A DNA stretch of 64,000 nucleotides from NCBI GenBank assembly GCA_049514555.1, contig JBEKUY010000006.1, positions 145,372 through 209,371 on the forward strand, read 5' to 3'. Below are positions 45,039 through 53,848 of the stretch, in pieces; position 1 is the stretch's first letter, and each line of letters begins with the position of its first letter. Source of the stretch: JBEKUY01 sp049514555. GTDB taxonomy: Bacteria; Acidobacteriota; Terriglobia; Acidiferrales; UBA7541. A program made the position numbers and the translations under genes. Below the pieces are notes generated by a model that worked only from the letters and a program-made list of their open reading frames with translations, had not been told where the DNA came from and ran no database searches.

Positions 45039-45412
45039 CTTCTCTCCTTAATTCTGTGAGCCGACGGCCGCGTGTCGCAGCACTTGACCGGGTTCCTTTG
45101 AAGCGGCAATGAGGAGCCGGATAAAATCAGGTGGGGCAAGCCGCAGACAACGCCCGGAAAAACCCTGGACAGTCCCGAGAAACACGGGGCGATCCGACTT
45201 CTTACATACCAATTAACAATAGCATAGATACCTGAAGATGTCGCGGCGGTTTTGACGACCAGAACCAGCGCGGCCGGCTAGCACCCCGCACGCGCCCGCG
45301 GTATGCGCAGCGACTTCCGCCTGGATGATTTGAAACTGGGGAGTGTAGACTCTCTCATGCCGGCCGGTACTGAAACTCGGCCCGGCACAGACCGTTCAAA
45401 TCAAGGAGCGCG
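45039..45412. other. Intergenic region between divergent genes
   Basis: 374 bases between the RRM gene (leftward) and the ROK-like gene (rightward). An AT-rich island at about 45205-45235 is the likeliest place for promoters. AAGGAGCGCG (45403-45412) is the ribosome site of the rightward gene. No ORF or strong hairpin was seen. Confidence 0.5.
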
Positions 45413-46822
45413 ATGAGTTTGCAGGTCGCTGGGATCGAAGTCAGACCGGCCGTGGTTGCGCCGCTCGATCCAGGCTTCCTGCCGGCGGCGCTGTTCACGC
45501 GAGAGTATCGCGAGCTGGCCGCCGCTTCGGGAGGGGTGCCACTTCGTCTGGCGCTCGAGCGGGGCGACGGTTCCATCTCGGCGTTCGATGTTTCGGTGGT
45601 GCCGCTATCGATGGGCCATCTTGCGGCCACGCTGTTTCACGTCGAGCGCATCGTGAAGTTCCTGCTGTGGCAGCGCGGTGGGTGGAAGGTGTACGTGGGT
45701 GGCCCCGCCGAAATCGGCCGGCACATCAAGGCTGTTTACTCCGCCACCGGCGCGCGCAAATTCGATTTCGAGTTCATGAGCGGAGTGTACGAGCATCCGT
45801 TCGAGGTCGTGGTAACGACCGCCGAAGCGGTCCCGCAGGCCAGGGAAGTGACCATGCCGCTCGGCCGGCACCTCGACGGCTGCCGAGTGGGGTTCGATCT
45901 TGGGGCGAGCGACCGCAAGGCCAGTGCAGTCGTCAATGGCGAAGCCGTTTTCAGCGAGGAAGTCGTTTGGGATCCGCGCAACGCCAGCGACCCGGGGTAT
46001 CACTATCAAGGCGTCATGGATTCCATCCGCCGCGCCGCCGCGCATTTGCCGCGGCTCGATGCGGTCGGCGGCAGCGCCGCGGGCGTGTACATCAATAACC
46101 GCGTGCGGATCGGTTCACTCTATCGCGGCGTTCCCCCGAATCTGTTTGCGGAAAAAGTTGCGCCGCTGTTTCTGCGGATTCGCGACGATCTTAGCGTACC
46201 GCTGGAAGTCGTCAACGACGGCGAAGTGACCGCGCTGGCTGGGTCGATGTCCCTGGGCGAAAATCCGGTGCTGGGCGTGGCGCTGGGTTCGAGCCAGGCT
46301 GCCGGCTACGTCACCCGAGAAGGCAACATCACCACCTGGCTGAACGAACTCGCGTTCGTGCCGATTGACTACCGGCCCAATGGTCCCCTGGACGAGTGGT
46401 CGGGCGACTGCTGCGGCGTTCAGTATTTTTCACAACAGGCAACCAACCGCGTGGCCTCGGCCGCCGGCATGCAGTTCCCCGAAGGTCTTGGGCTGCCCGA
46501 ACGGCTTGTGCTGTTGCAGAAGAAGATGGCGGCGGGCGATTTGCTCGCGGCTAGGGTTTACGAAACCATTGGCACCTACGTTGGCTACGGCGTCGCGCAC
46601 TACGCTGGTTTCTACGATTTGAAGCACGTACTGATCCTGGGGCGCGTGACCACTGGGCCGGGCGGCGAGGTCATCCTCAAGAAGAGCCTGGAAGTGCTGC
46701 GCGCGGAATTTCCTGAGATCGCCTCGGCGATTTCGATCGCCCTTCCCGATGAAAAGAACCGCCGGGTCGGCCAGTCCATCGCGGCCGCCAGCCTGCCGGC
46801 ACTCAAAGGAGACAAGAAATGA
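45413..46822 (+). CDS. ROK/hexokinase-like ATPase-fold protein
   Basis: 469 residues. The C-terminal 310 residues look like an ASKHA sugar-kinase fold: phosphate-1 loop GFDLGASDRKASAVVNG (about 160-176), then a VNDGEVTALAG segment in place of the catalytic Asp region, and VLGVALGSSQAAGYV. The first 150 residues form an additional domain I do not recognise. It overlaps the PIG-L deacetylase gene by four bases, suggesting a joint role in amino-sugar or glycoside metabolism. Kinase activity and substrate are unproven. Confidence 0.7.
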   Translation: MSLQVAGIEVRPAVVAPLDPGFLPAALFTREYRELAAASGGVPLRLALERGDGSISAFDVSVVPLSMGHLAATLFHVERIVKFLLWQRGGWKVYVGGPAEIGRHIKAVYSATGARKFDFEFMSGVYEHPFEVVVTTAEAVPQAREVTMPLGRHLDGCRVGFDLGASDRKASAVVNGEAVFSEEVVWDPRNASDPGYHYQGVMDSIRRAAAHLPRLDAVGGSAAGVYINNRVRIGSLYRGVPPNLFAEKVAPLFLRIRDDLSVPLEVVNDGEVTALAGSMSLGENPVLGVALGSSQAAGYVTREGNITTWLNELAFVPIDYRPNGPLDEWSGDCCGVQYFSQQATNRVASAAGMQFPEGLGLPERLVLLQKKMAAGDLLAARVYETIGTYVGYGVAHYAGFYDLKHVLILGRVTTGPGGEVILKKSLEVLRAEFPEIASAISIALPDEKNRRVGQSIAAASLPALKGDKK

Positions 46823-47667
46823 AACTGAGCCAGCCGAAAGCGGAAATCTGGATTCCCGATGGAGCAAGTGAAGCGGCGGCGCTTGAGCGCACGACCCACA
46901 TGGGGATTTCAGCGCATCAGGACGACATCGAAATCATGGCGCTCGAGGGTATTCTCGCCGGGTTCGGCAATACGAAGAATTGGTTCACCGCCGTGATTGT
47001 CACCAACGGCGCCGGGAGCCCGCGCGATGGCCTTTACGGAGCCTACAGCGACGAGCAGATGCAAGTCGTGCGGCGGCTCGAGCAGAAGAAAGCCGGCTAC
47101 GTCGGCGAGTACTCGGCGGTCGCTTTTCTCGATCACCCCAGTTCAGCGGTGAAGAGCGCGAGCGACCCCGGGCCAAAGAGCGATCTGAAGGCGCTCATCC
47201 TGGCTGCCTGGCCGGAGGTCGTCTATACCCACAACCTGGCCGACAAACACGACACGCATGTCAGTGTGGCGCTGCGCACGATCACCGCCATCCGCGAACT
47301 GGCGCCGGACAAGCGGCCGAGGAGGCTTTATGGGTGTGAAGTGTGGCGCGACCTCGACTGGCTGGTGGACAGCGACAAGGTCGTTTTTCAGCTCGATGCG
47401 CACGAGAATATCGCCGCGTCACTGGTCGGAGTCTTCGATTCGCAGATCGCTGGCGGAAAACGCTATGACTTGGCGACCATGGCTCGCCGCCGCGCTCACG
47501 CCACCTACCACCAGAGCCACGCCGTGGATTCCGCTCAGATGATCAACTTTGGCATGGACCTGACGCCGCTCGTCCAGGACGAAAAGCTGGACCCGGCACA
47601 GTATGTCGCCGGCTTCATCCGCCGCTTTGCCGACGACGTGGATTCCAGAATAAAGAAGTTCGCTTAA
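46819..47667 (+). CDS. PIG-L/LmbE-family deacetylase
   Basis: 282 residues. The zinc-binding motif AHQDD (residues 32-36; commonly AHPDD in the family) and a later THNLADKHDTHVSV with the third histidine ligand are visible. The family removes acetyl groups from N-acetylglucosamine-type substrates such as mycothiol precursors, GlcNAc-PI and chitobiose. The four-base overlap with the kinase-like gene suggests that both act on the same sugar. Substrate unknown. Confidence 0.82.
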   Translation: MKLSQPKAEIWIPDGASEAAALERTTHMGISAHQDDIEIMALEGILAGFGNTKNWFTAVIVTNGAGSPRDGLYGAYSDEQMQVVRRLEQKKAGYVGEYSAVAFLDHPSSAVKSASDPGPKSDLKALILAAWPEVVYTHNLADKHDTHVSVALRTITAIRELAPDKRPRRLYGCEVWRDLDWLVDSDKVVFQLDAHENIAASLVGVFDSQIAGGKRYDLATMARRRAHATYHQSHAVDSAQMINFGMDLTPLVQDEKLDPAQYVAGFIRRFADDVDSRIKKFA

Positions 47668-47679
47668 GAAGAGTGCGCA

Positions 47680-48108
47680 GTGCTGGGCCGCGCTACCCTC
47701 GGGCCACTCGGTGCCAAACTAGCCCCTGGCACCGGACGATCCGGATGCGGAGTTCATCTGGGCTTCGTTTACATGCAGCAGACGAAGCGCGGAGAAGCTC
47801 TTTCATTGCTTCGCGAGGTGCTTGCCGCGCATCCGGAGCACGCGGGAGCACAGTATGAGCTGGGCAAGGCCTTGCCGGATGAGGGTAACGTGGCGGAGGC
47901 AGTGCCCCACCTGGTGGCCGCAGCGCGTCTGAATCCGCAAAAGGATTATGTGCACTATCAGCTCCAAGCGGCGTATCGTAAAGCGTCGCGAATAGAGGAT
48001 GCGGACCGGGAACTGGCCATCTACAAGGAACTCAAGGCACAGAAACGCCAGTGGGCGGTTCCCCGGCCGGACACATCGCAATACACACAGTCCATTGGTG
48101 CAGATTGA
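47680..48108 (+). pseudogene. TPR protein remnant, frameshifted at its 5' end
   Basis: From about 47755 the frame reads clear TPR sequence: LGFVYMQQTKRGEALSLLRE, HAGAQYELGKALPDEG, AHPEH. Upstream, the expected TPR continuation LAPDDPDAEF is present but in another frame (about 47724-47753), ended by a stop just before it. One missing C near 47752 explains the shift. No good start precedes it (GTG 47680 only). It looks like the truncated end of a larger TPR protein. Its stop overlaps the TTG start of the CRTAC1 gene, a layout seen where TPR and ASPIC/UnbV genes travel together. Confidence 0.5.
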
Positions 48109-49931
48109 GAAGCCGGCAACTGAGCACTCTCATTAGAAGACTGGCCGCAGGGGCGCTGTGGATGCCGGTTGCGGCTATGTGCTGGGCCCAGGGCGGGCAC
48201 CCGACACCGGCCCCCGTTCCATCCGGCGTGAAAGCAATGATCTGCCACGGGCGTCCGATACCGCAGTTGGAGGACGTCACGGAGAAGGCCGGGATCCATT
48301 TCAAACATACGTTTTCTTCCGACAAGAAGTACATCCTCGAATCCAACTACGGTGGCGTGTTGCTATTGGATTACGACCGCGACGGTTGGCTGGACATTTA
48401 TTTTACGAATGGCTCGAGCGTGGATATGGGCCTCAAGGGCCAAAAGAGCCGGGGCGCTCTGTACCAAAACAATCACGACGGCACCTTCACCGACGTGACC
48501 GACAAAGCGGGGATAGCCACACCGTGTCTTTTTGCGTCGGGGGGCGCGGTGGGGGACTACAACAACGATGGCTGGCCCGACATCTACATCACATGCCTCG
48601 GCGGAAACGTTCTGTATCGGAACAATGGCGATGGCACGTTCACGGACGTCACGGCAACAGCGGGAGTGGCGGATGGCCGGTACTCGACCGGAGCGGCCTT
48701 TGGCGACTATGACGGAGACGGCTTTTTGGACCTGTTTGTGGCCAACTACGTGGATTTTCACCTGGACGATTTGCCCGGTTTCGGCAGCGCCCCCACTTGC
48801 AAGTACCGGGGGTTAGACGTGCAGTGCGGCCCCCGCGGGCTGAAGGGGGCCGGTGACGCGTTGTTTCACAATAACGGCGACGGCACGTTCACAGACGTCT
48901 CCAAGAGCGCCGGAGTGGATGACCCCAACGGTTACTACGGGCTCGGCGTTGCGTGGGCAGATTTCAACAATACCGGCCGGCCTGACCTTTACGTTGCCAA
49001 TGATTCCGGTCCCGACTTTCTTTACCGCAACGATGGAAACGGCAAGTTCACCGAGATCGGTCTGGAATCAGGCACTGCGGTCACCGAAGACGGCTCCGAG
49101 CAAGCCCACATGGGCGTCGCGGTCGGAGACTACCTGCATACGGGCCGTCCCGGGCTATTCGTGACGGTTTTCACCGATGAGTACGACGTGCTCTATCGAA
49201 ATGACGGTAATTGGGATTTCTACGACGTTGCCTCTCAATCGGGAGTCGCTTTGCCGTCTCTGCCGTGGGTCAAGTGGGGGGATGCGTTCGTGGACCTGGA
49301 CAACGACGGTTGGCTCGATCTATTTGCCGTGACCGGCCACGTGTATCCCCAGGTGGACGTCCTGCCGTCCGGTGGCGGGTATCGCCAGCCGAAGCTGGTT
49401 CACTTCAACCAAGGGGATGGAACTTTCTGCGATGCCAGTAGTCAGGCCGGCCCCGCCATATTGGAGCGCCGGGTTTCACGCGGGGTTGCCGTGGGCGATC
49501 TCTTCAACGACGGAAACATGGATATCGTCGTCGAGGATTTGGACGGCAGCCCCATGATTTTGAGAAACCGCGGAGTTCCCGGGCGCCATTGGGTCAGCTT
49601 CGAACTCGCGGGAACGAAGAGCAACCGCCTGGCTATCGGCGCTAGATTGAAGATCGTGGCCGGGGGCATGACCCAAACCGACGAAATCCACAGCGGCGGC
49701 AGCTACCTCTCACAAAGCGATCTCCGCGTGCATTTCGGTTTGGGATCGGCCACAAAGATCGACAGCCTCGAAATCCGCTGGCCTTCAGGAGCCACGGACA
49801 CGGTGAAGGATCTCGCCGTTGACAAGTTCTACGCCGTGCTTGAGGGGAAGGGCATCGTGCCTCCCGAGCAAATCAGGCCCGCCCCAGTGAAAGTGCTGGC
49901 TCCGCCTGCAGAGGGCGGAGTGAAGAAGTAG
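48105..49931 (+). CDS. CRTAC1-type exported protein: FG-GAP repeats with ASPIC/UnbV domain
   Basis: About 608 residues. A TTG start overlapping the previous stop gives a signal peptide (RRLAAGALWMPVAAMCWAQ). Multiple FG-GAP/VCBS blades with Ca-binding DxDxDG-like loops follow (LLDYDRDGWLDIYF, VGDYNNDGWPDIYI, FGDYDGDGFLDLFV, FVDLDNDGWLDLFA), forming a beta-propeller. The C-terminus holds the ASPIC/UnbV domain (GARLKIVAGGMTQTDEIHSG, VHFGLGSATKIDSLEIRWPSG). Such proteins are abundant in Acidobacteria and Planctomycetes, exported, of unknown function; adhesion or ligand binding is usually suggested. Starts are uncertain. Confidence 0.82.
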   Translation: MRSRQLSTLIRRLAAGALWMPVAAMCWAQGGHPTPAPVPSGVKAMICHGRPIPQLEDVTEKAGIHFKHTFSSDKKYILESNYGGVLLLDYDRDGWLDIYFTNGSSVDMGLKGQKSRGALYQNNHDGTFTDVTDKAGIATPCLFASGGAVGDYNNDGWPDIYITCLGGNVLYRNNGDGTFTDVTATAGVADGRYSTGAAFGDYDGDGFLDLFVANYVDFHLDDLPGFGSAPTCKYRGLDVQCGPRGLKGAGDALFHNNGDGTFTDVSKSAGVDDPNGYYGLGVAWADFNNTGRPDLYVANDSGPDFLYRNDGNGKFTEIGLESGTAVTEDGSEQAHMGVAVGDYLHTGRPGLFVTVFTDEYDVLYRNDGNWDFYDVASQSGVALPSLPWVKWGDAFVDLDNDGWLDLFAVTGHVYPQVDVLPSGGGYRQPKLVHFNQGDGTFCDASSQAGPAILERRVSRGVAVGDLFNDGNMDIVVEDLDGSPMILRNRGVPGRHWVSFELAGTKSNRLAIGARLKIVAGGMTQTDEIHSGGSYLSQSDLRVHFGLGSATKIDSLEIRWPSGATDTVKDLAVDKFYAVLEGKGIVPPEQIRPAPVKVLAPPAEGGVKK

Positions 49932-49990
49932 CCAGTCAGGAAGGGCGGGGCGGGTCGCGGAATCAAGTCTCAGTGTTGTTCTATTGTCGG

Positions 49991-50338
49991 TTATGCGCGG
50001 ATTCGAGCGCTGGCAGTAGAGGATGCACCGTAGTTGAGAGTCACTCCCAGGTGGACGGCAATCCCGAACTTGTTGTTGGGAAGTTTTTCGACGCGCACCA
50101 CTTGGCCGATGTATTCGCAATTCATCGGGTCGGTCGGCGAGGTGTACGGGAACGTGACGAACACCCGCATTCCCATGTAGTAGTTTTCGCGGCGGCTGAG
50201 GAAGTAAATTCCCTCGCGCGAAACATTCGCGCTCGTGACGGTCTCGTCGAAATGTACGTCCCGTGGCTCGGACGGCCGCACGCGGAGCGGACGCGCCACT
50301 TTAGCCCGTGGACTTCGGCGTCTTTCCGTGTGGTCCAT
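49991..50338 (-). CDS. PilZ-like protein
   Basis: 115 residues. The arginine arm RRRSPRAKVARPLRVRPSEP (6-25) and a NVSREGIYF motif (matching N/D-x-S-x-x-G) suggest a PilZ domain that may bind cyclic di-GMP. It is a paralogue of the protein at 42534-42851. The ATG at 50338 has an AGGATAGAGG region about 12 bases upstream. It is a single gene, convergent with the CRTAC1 gene. Confidence 0.78.
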   Translation of the reverse strand: MDHTERRRSPRAKVARPLRVRPSEPRDVHFDETVTSANVSREGIYFLSRRENYYMGMRVFVTFPYTSPTDPMNCEYIGQVVRVEKLPNNKFGIAVHLGVTLNYGASSTASARIRA

Positions 50339-50458
50339 GAAATGTGCCTCTATCCTGTACTATCGGACGGGGGCGTGCGCGCGTCAACCCGGGGCATTCG
50401 ACATGCCTCATAATAGATACTGCCCGGTAGAGGCAGGCCACCGGATGCAGGGGGGAAC

Positions 50459-50860
50459 ATGACCGAAAAAGTCCGCAAAAGTGAAGCCGACTGGAAGGCG
50501 CAGCTCACGCCCAACCAGTATTACATTACGCGCCGGAAAGGGACGGAGCCTGCCTTCACCGGCGAGTACGAAAGTAGTGAGGCGCCGGGGACTTACCGGT
50601 GCGTTTGTTGCGGCCAGCCGCTGTTCAGCTCCGCAACGAAATACCACTCGGGCTCCGGCTGGCCCAGCTTCTGGGCGCCCATCGAAGGCGGCGCGATTGG
50701 CACCGAGTGCGATGACAGCCATGGGATGGCACGCACGGAGGCCAAGTGCAGCCGCTGTGACGCGCACCTTGGCCACGTCTTTGAAGACGGCCCACGCCCC
50801 ACCGGACTGCGCTATTGCATCAACTCCGCAGCTCTGCGGCGGGACGATAGCAGGGGCTAA
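50459..50860 (+). CDS. msrB: Methionine-R-sulfoxide reductase
   Basis: 133 residues, complete MsrB. The catalytic Cys120 is in [10 protein letters not shown]. Zinc ligands are Cys48/Cys51 (CVCC) and Cys97/Cys100 (CSRC). [14 protein letters not shown] and [10 protein letters not shown] are typical. It reduces methionine-R-sulfoxide in proteins using thioredoxin. There is no signal peptide, so it is cytoplasmic. GGGGGAA precedes the ATG by a few bases. It is not linked to msrA here. Confidence 0.95.
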   Translation: MTEKVRKSEADWKAQLTPNQYYITRRKGTEPAFTGEYESSEAPGTYRCVCCGQPLFSSATKYHSGSGWPSFWAPIEGGAIGTECDDSHGMARTEAKCSRCDAHLGHVFEDGPRPTGLRYCINSAALRRDDSRG

Positions 50861-50927
50861 TCTGATGGACTGATCCACCGCAAAGACGTGCAAGCTACTT
50901 CTCTTGCCGTTATTGTTTTCGGTCTTC

Positions 50928-51191
50928 TTAGGCAGCCGGACAGTGAAGCGCGGCCAGTTCGACGGCGGGATCCCGATCCCACACGCCCAGGAGCATCACC
51001 TTTGTTCCGGAAGGGTATTTGAAGATGTAGTAGACGCTTGTCGGACTTTCGACCTCATAGAACTCCGGCCGGCGCGGGTCTGGGCGCAGAGGCGCATCGG
51101 TCTCCAGCAGTGCCCGTAGCTCGGCCAGATGTTCCGGTGCATGGTTTCGCGGGTCTTCGATGATCGGAGCTTGTTTCAGCCGGAACGCCAT
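50928..51191 (-). CDS. Small conserved-looking hypothetical protein
   Basis: 87 residues. A helix (PEHLAELRALLETD) precedes a beta-rich part (PEFYEVESPTSVYYIFKYPS, KVMLLGVWDRDP). The shape recalls small RelE/ParE-like or stress proteins but no catalytic pattern is clear. GAGAGGCC lies upstream of the ATG at a workable distance. No antitoxin-like partner is adjacent, so a toxin call is not supported. Confidence 0.55.
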   Translation of the reverse strand: MAFRLKQAPIIEDPRNHAPEHLAELRALLETDAPLRPDPRRPEFYEVESPTSVYYIFKYPSGTKVMLLGVWDRDPAVELAALHCPAA

Positions 51192-51585
51192 ATCGGCCTC
51201 TCTTGTCTCTTGTCACCTTTCATTTCTATAAGACGAAATTCTCAGCCAAAAGTTTCGTTCTGGTCGCCCGTCACACCCTGAACGCTAGCCGTTCGTTGAG
51301 ATGTGTCCGCGGGTCATGGCGGTTGCCTTTGCCTGTCGCTTGATGCGATTCGACAGTTCCAGTCTCTTCGGTCTGGGTTTCTCGTGTCTGTGCCTGGAGC
51401 CAGGCTAACCTACTCCAGGGAAGGGAGTTACGGGCACGAGTCGCCATGGTTTCCGGAGCCTTTGGACAGCCCATCACCCCCTGGACCCGCTGGCCCGAAA
51501 CTGTCCTTCGGGCCCGTAGCCCGTCCTTACTTCAGACCTGTATTCTCCTGCATGCACAGGAAGCGCAAATAGGGAGACCGCCGCG
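51192..51585. other. Intergenic region with short hairpins
   Basis: 394 bases with no convincing ORF. It holds GGCCCGAA/TTCGGGCC (51492-51499 with 51507-51514) and GCCTGG-AG-CCAGGC with an outer CCTGGAG/CTCCAGG (about 51390-51420). GGGAGA near 51573 is the ribosome site of the next gene. Confidence 0.4.
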
Positions 51586-52233
51586 ATGCAACCCCCACGG
51601 TTCAATCTCTTCCTTCGAGTGGCGACGCTTTGTGCCCTCGTGATGGCTACGGGCATCGCCGCCTGCGGTCAGACTGGCTTCTTGTACGCCGCATCCTTGC
51701 GCGCTTCGTCAGCGCCTTCGAACGCGCTGGCCCGCCCAGATTTCCCGCGCGCTTCACTGGTCCCTGGTGACGTACTCCCGCCGGCGTTGTCGCTTCGAAC
51801 GCCTTTCCCGGACTCGAAATTACGCCGGGTTTGGACTGAGCAGGCGGCGCTTTCTGAAGCTCATGTGAGCCCGGTCTCCCCGGATCTCGTTTCCCGGATC
51901 GCGGCACACTGCCAAGAGCTGAAGACACCTTTCCTCGTCCAGGTTCAGATTCCGCTTTTCCGCGCACTCGGGGGACGCTTGCAGCTTGGCGGTTTTGGGA
52001 ATAACACAGCGATGCAGAATGTCTTTTGGGGGCCGTTGGATTCCGCGTTCACGTCTGCTCGCAGCGGCCATTCCCCCGACCATTTCGGCGTGCGTCCACC
52101 GAGTGACAATGAATCGTACGGCTTGAGCCTGCGGCTCTCTGGGGCCACTCCCGGACTTTCTGGCGGCGGCATACGGAAGGGCCTTCGCGTCGCCGCGAGG
52201 GCGATGGCTGGGCGCGTTCTTGCCCGCTACTGA
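51586..52233 (+). CDS. Hypothetical lipoprotein
   Basis: 215 residues. The N-terminal signal ends in a lipobox (MATGIAAC-G, Cys about 27). The rest is low in recognisable motifs, with a hydrophilic Ser/Pro/Ala-rich first half and a SPDLVSRIAAHCQEL helix. GGGAGA precedes the ATG. It is probably a real exported protein, but the frame is long in a GC-rich region, so some doubt remains. Confidence 0.5.
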   Translation: MQPPRFNLFLRVATLCALVMATGIAACGQTGFLYAASLRASSAPSNALARPDFPRASLVPGDVLPPALSLRTPFPDSKLRRVWTEQAALSEAHVSPVSPDLVSRIAAHCQELKTPFLVQVQIPLFRALGGRLQLGGFGNNTAMQNVFWGPLDSAFTSARSGHSPDHFGVRPPSDNESYGLSLRLSGATPGLSGGGIRKGLRVAARAMAGRVLARY

Positions 52234-52353
52234 ATCTCTCTATCTTGATCAGCTAAGTACTCATGCGTTATCCCTCAACGAAATACTTGCATTGTCCGGC
52301 GTGAATTGCGATAGTGCCTGCGCATTCAATCTCGTCGGGCAGGAATCACACAC

Positions 52354-52548
52354 ATGAAAAAACGAAAGATCGCATCGCTGCGAAAAGACAAGCGTAGAAG
52401 GCACCATCACTGGCTCGTGACCGTGTTCTATAAGGATGGTGAACGGTTCGGCCGGGTCTACACCGACCGGGGCAAGGCGGCTCGCTTTGCCGACCGCCAG
52501 AAGAAGTCTCCAGTTGTGCGATCAGCCCGCGTCACCCAAGTCTCCTGA
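52354..52548 (+). CDS. Small basic hypothetical protein
   Basis: 64 residues, very basic N-terminus (KKRKIASLRKDKRRRHHH) then a short strand-helix part (WLVTVFYKDGERFGRVYTD). AGGA sits about 10 bases before the ATG. No family recognised; nucleic-acid binding is possible from charge alone. Confidence 0.5.
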   Translation: MKKRKIASLRKDKRRRHHHWLVTVFYKDGERFGRVYTDRGKAARFADRQKKSPVVRSARVTQVS

Positions 52549-52699
52549 CACAGACGGGTTCAGGGGGGTCTAGCTTGCCCTGATTGGTCTCGGTCCTCTC
52601 GACCCGGCAGAAGCTTCCGGGACGACAAGGGGATTACTAGGCCTCTCGCGGCCGGGCGGCGCTATGATAAGATTTGCGTGCTATCATCTGGTTGGCAGG

Positions 52700-52773
52700 G
52701 CGGCCGTAGTATAGTGGTAGTACGAAAGCTTGCCAAGCTTTAGGCGTGGGTTCGATTCCCATCGGCCGCTCCA
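52700..52773 (+). tRNA. tRNA-Gly (GCC)
   Basis: Cloverleaf with acceptor GCGGCCG/CGGCCGC, anticodon stem AAAGC/GCTTT, loop TTGCCAA (anticodon GCC), T-arm with GGTTCGATTCC, discriminator T and encoded CCA (52771-52773). Confidence 0.96.
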
Positions 52774-52834
52774 TTCTGGTGATTCTTCTTCACGCGACGT
52801 TGCAGGAGGTCCCAGAACAAGGGTTTGAAGAGAC

Positions 52835-53737
52835 ATGCTCCGCTGTCTGCCCATTGTCCTCTCTGTCTTACTCTTTGCGGATGCCGACGTCTCCTGGGTG
52901 TCTCGATTCCGCGAACCAGCCCCTCTGCCTGCGCAATTTCCTCCCAAAGGGGAGATTTCCGTGCTCTCGGCACTTCCGCCGGCCCCGGATGACCGGGCAG
53001 ACCAGAGTGCCAGCGGGACGGTACAGCCGGAGTCCCGCCTAGCCATCATCCGCTATGTTTCGGGCGAGTTTGTTCGAGTTGTGAAGCCCTTGCCGGGCGG
53101 GAAACAGGGCTTTCTCCTGAAGGTCGGACAGCCTTTGAATCAGGAGCAGCTCGACCGTGCAGTTGCCACCCATGGCGCTGTGGTGAATTCGGGCGAGAAG
53201 GCCCAGATTACTCGCGTCGAGTTCCGCGACCACCAGATTATCGTTGATGTGAACGGTGGAGGCCGCACGAAGCGCCGCTGGCGCGACCACATCAGTTTCG
53301 GAATTGGCGGAGGCCCCGGGCCGGCCATCCAGAGTTCTCCCGGCCCCGATCCGGGGGGTGGCCCGTCTGGCGTGCGCCCGGGCGCGGGCAGCACGCTCTA
53401 CGTGGAGTTCGGCAAGCAGATCCCCAACCTCACGCCTGACGAGCTGAAGAAGATACTCTCTCCCCTCCTTGACTTTTCCAAACAGCGGTCGGCCGCCATG
53501 CAGTGGATTGATACGCTTCCGCCCGAATTCCAAAAAGCCATCAAGGACAGGCGAGCGGCGCTGGGTATGGACCGCGAGATGGTCATCGCAGCCATCGGCA
53601 GGCCCGACAACAAGGTGCGCGAGCGCGACACCGACGGCAATGAGATCGAGGACTGGATCTACGGCCAGCCGCCCTCGAAAACGGTTTTCGTTCGCTTCCA
53701 AGGCGACCGGGTTACGAGCATTAAAGAGTTCCCGTGA
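52835..53737 (+). CDS. Exported protein with C-terminal SmpA/OmlA-like domain
   Basis: 300 residues. A weak signal-like N-terminus (MLRCLPIVLSVLLFADADVS), a Gly/Pro-rich middle (about 150-190) and a C-terminal domain (about 245-300: LGMDREMVIAAIGRPDNK, EIEDWIYGQPPSKTVFVRF) with the pattern of SmpA/BamE-type domains: a turn after a GMxxxxVxxxxGxP helix, then W-Y strands. BamE helps the outer-membrane assembly complex; many exported proteins reuse the fold, so that role is not implied. It precedes the gapA promoter. Confidence 0.62.
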   Translation: MLRCLPIVLSVLLFADADVSWVSRFREPAPLPAQFPPKGEISVLSALPPAPDDRADQSASGTVQPESRLAIIRYVSGEFVRVVKPLPGGKQGFLLKVGQPLNQEQLDRAVATHGAVVNSGEKAQITRVEFRDHQIIVDVNGGGRTKRRWRDHISFGIGGGPGPAIQSSPGPDPGGGPSGVRPGAGSTLYVEFGKQIPNLTPDELKKILSPLLDFSKQRSAAMQWIDTLPPEFQKAIKDRRAALGMDREMVIAAIGRPDNKVRERDTDGNEIEDWIYGQPPSKTVFVRFQGDRVTSIKEFP

Positions 53738-53751
53738 GGCCCTCTTCCGCG

Positions 53752-53780
53752 TTGACTTTTCTACGCGCGACCTCTATGAT
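53752..53780 (+). promoter_or_regulatory. Sigma70 promoter of the gapA operon
   Basis: TTGACT (53752-53757), a 17-base spacer, TATGAT (53775-53780). The start should be near 53787, giving a leader of about 60 bases before gapA. Confidence 0.8.
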
Positions 53781-53848
53781 AGTTCGTTTATTCTGAACAG
53801 TCTAGCGGCGCCGTGTCGGGCCGCTCCCAAACACCATCAGGAGGATTC

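Noticed and set aside
50928..51191. Toxin of a toxin-antitoxin pair
   Set aside because: Size and partial strand pattern suggest it, but no antitoxin-like gene is adjacent and no catalytic residues are recognisable.
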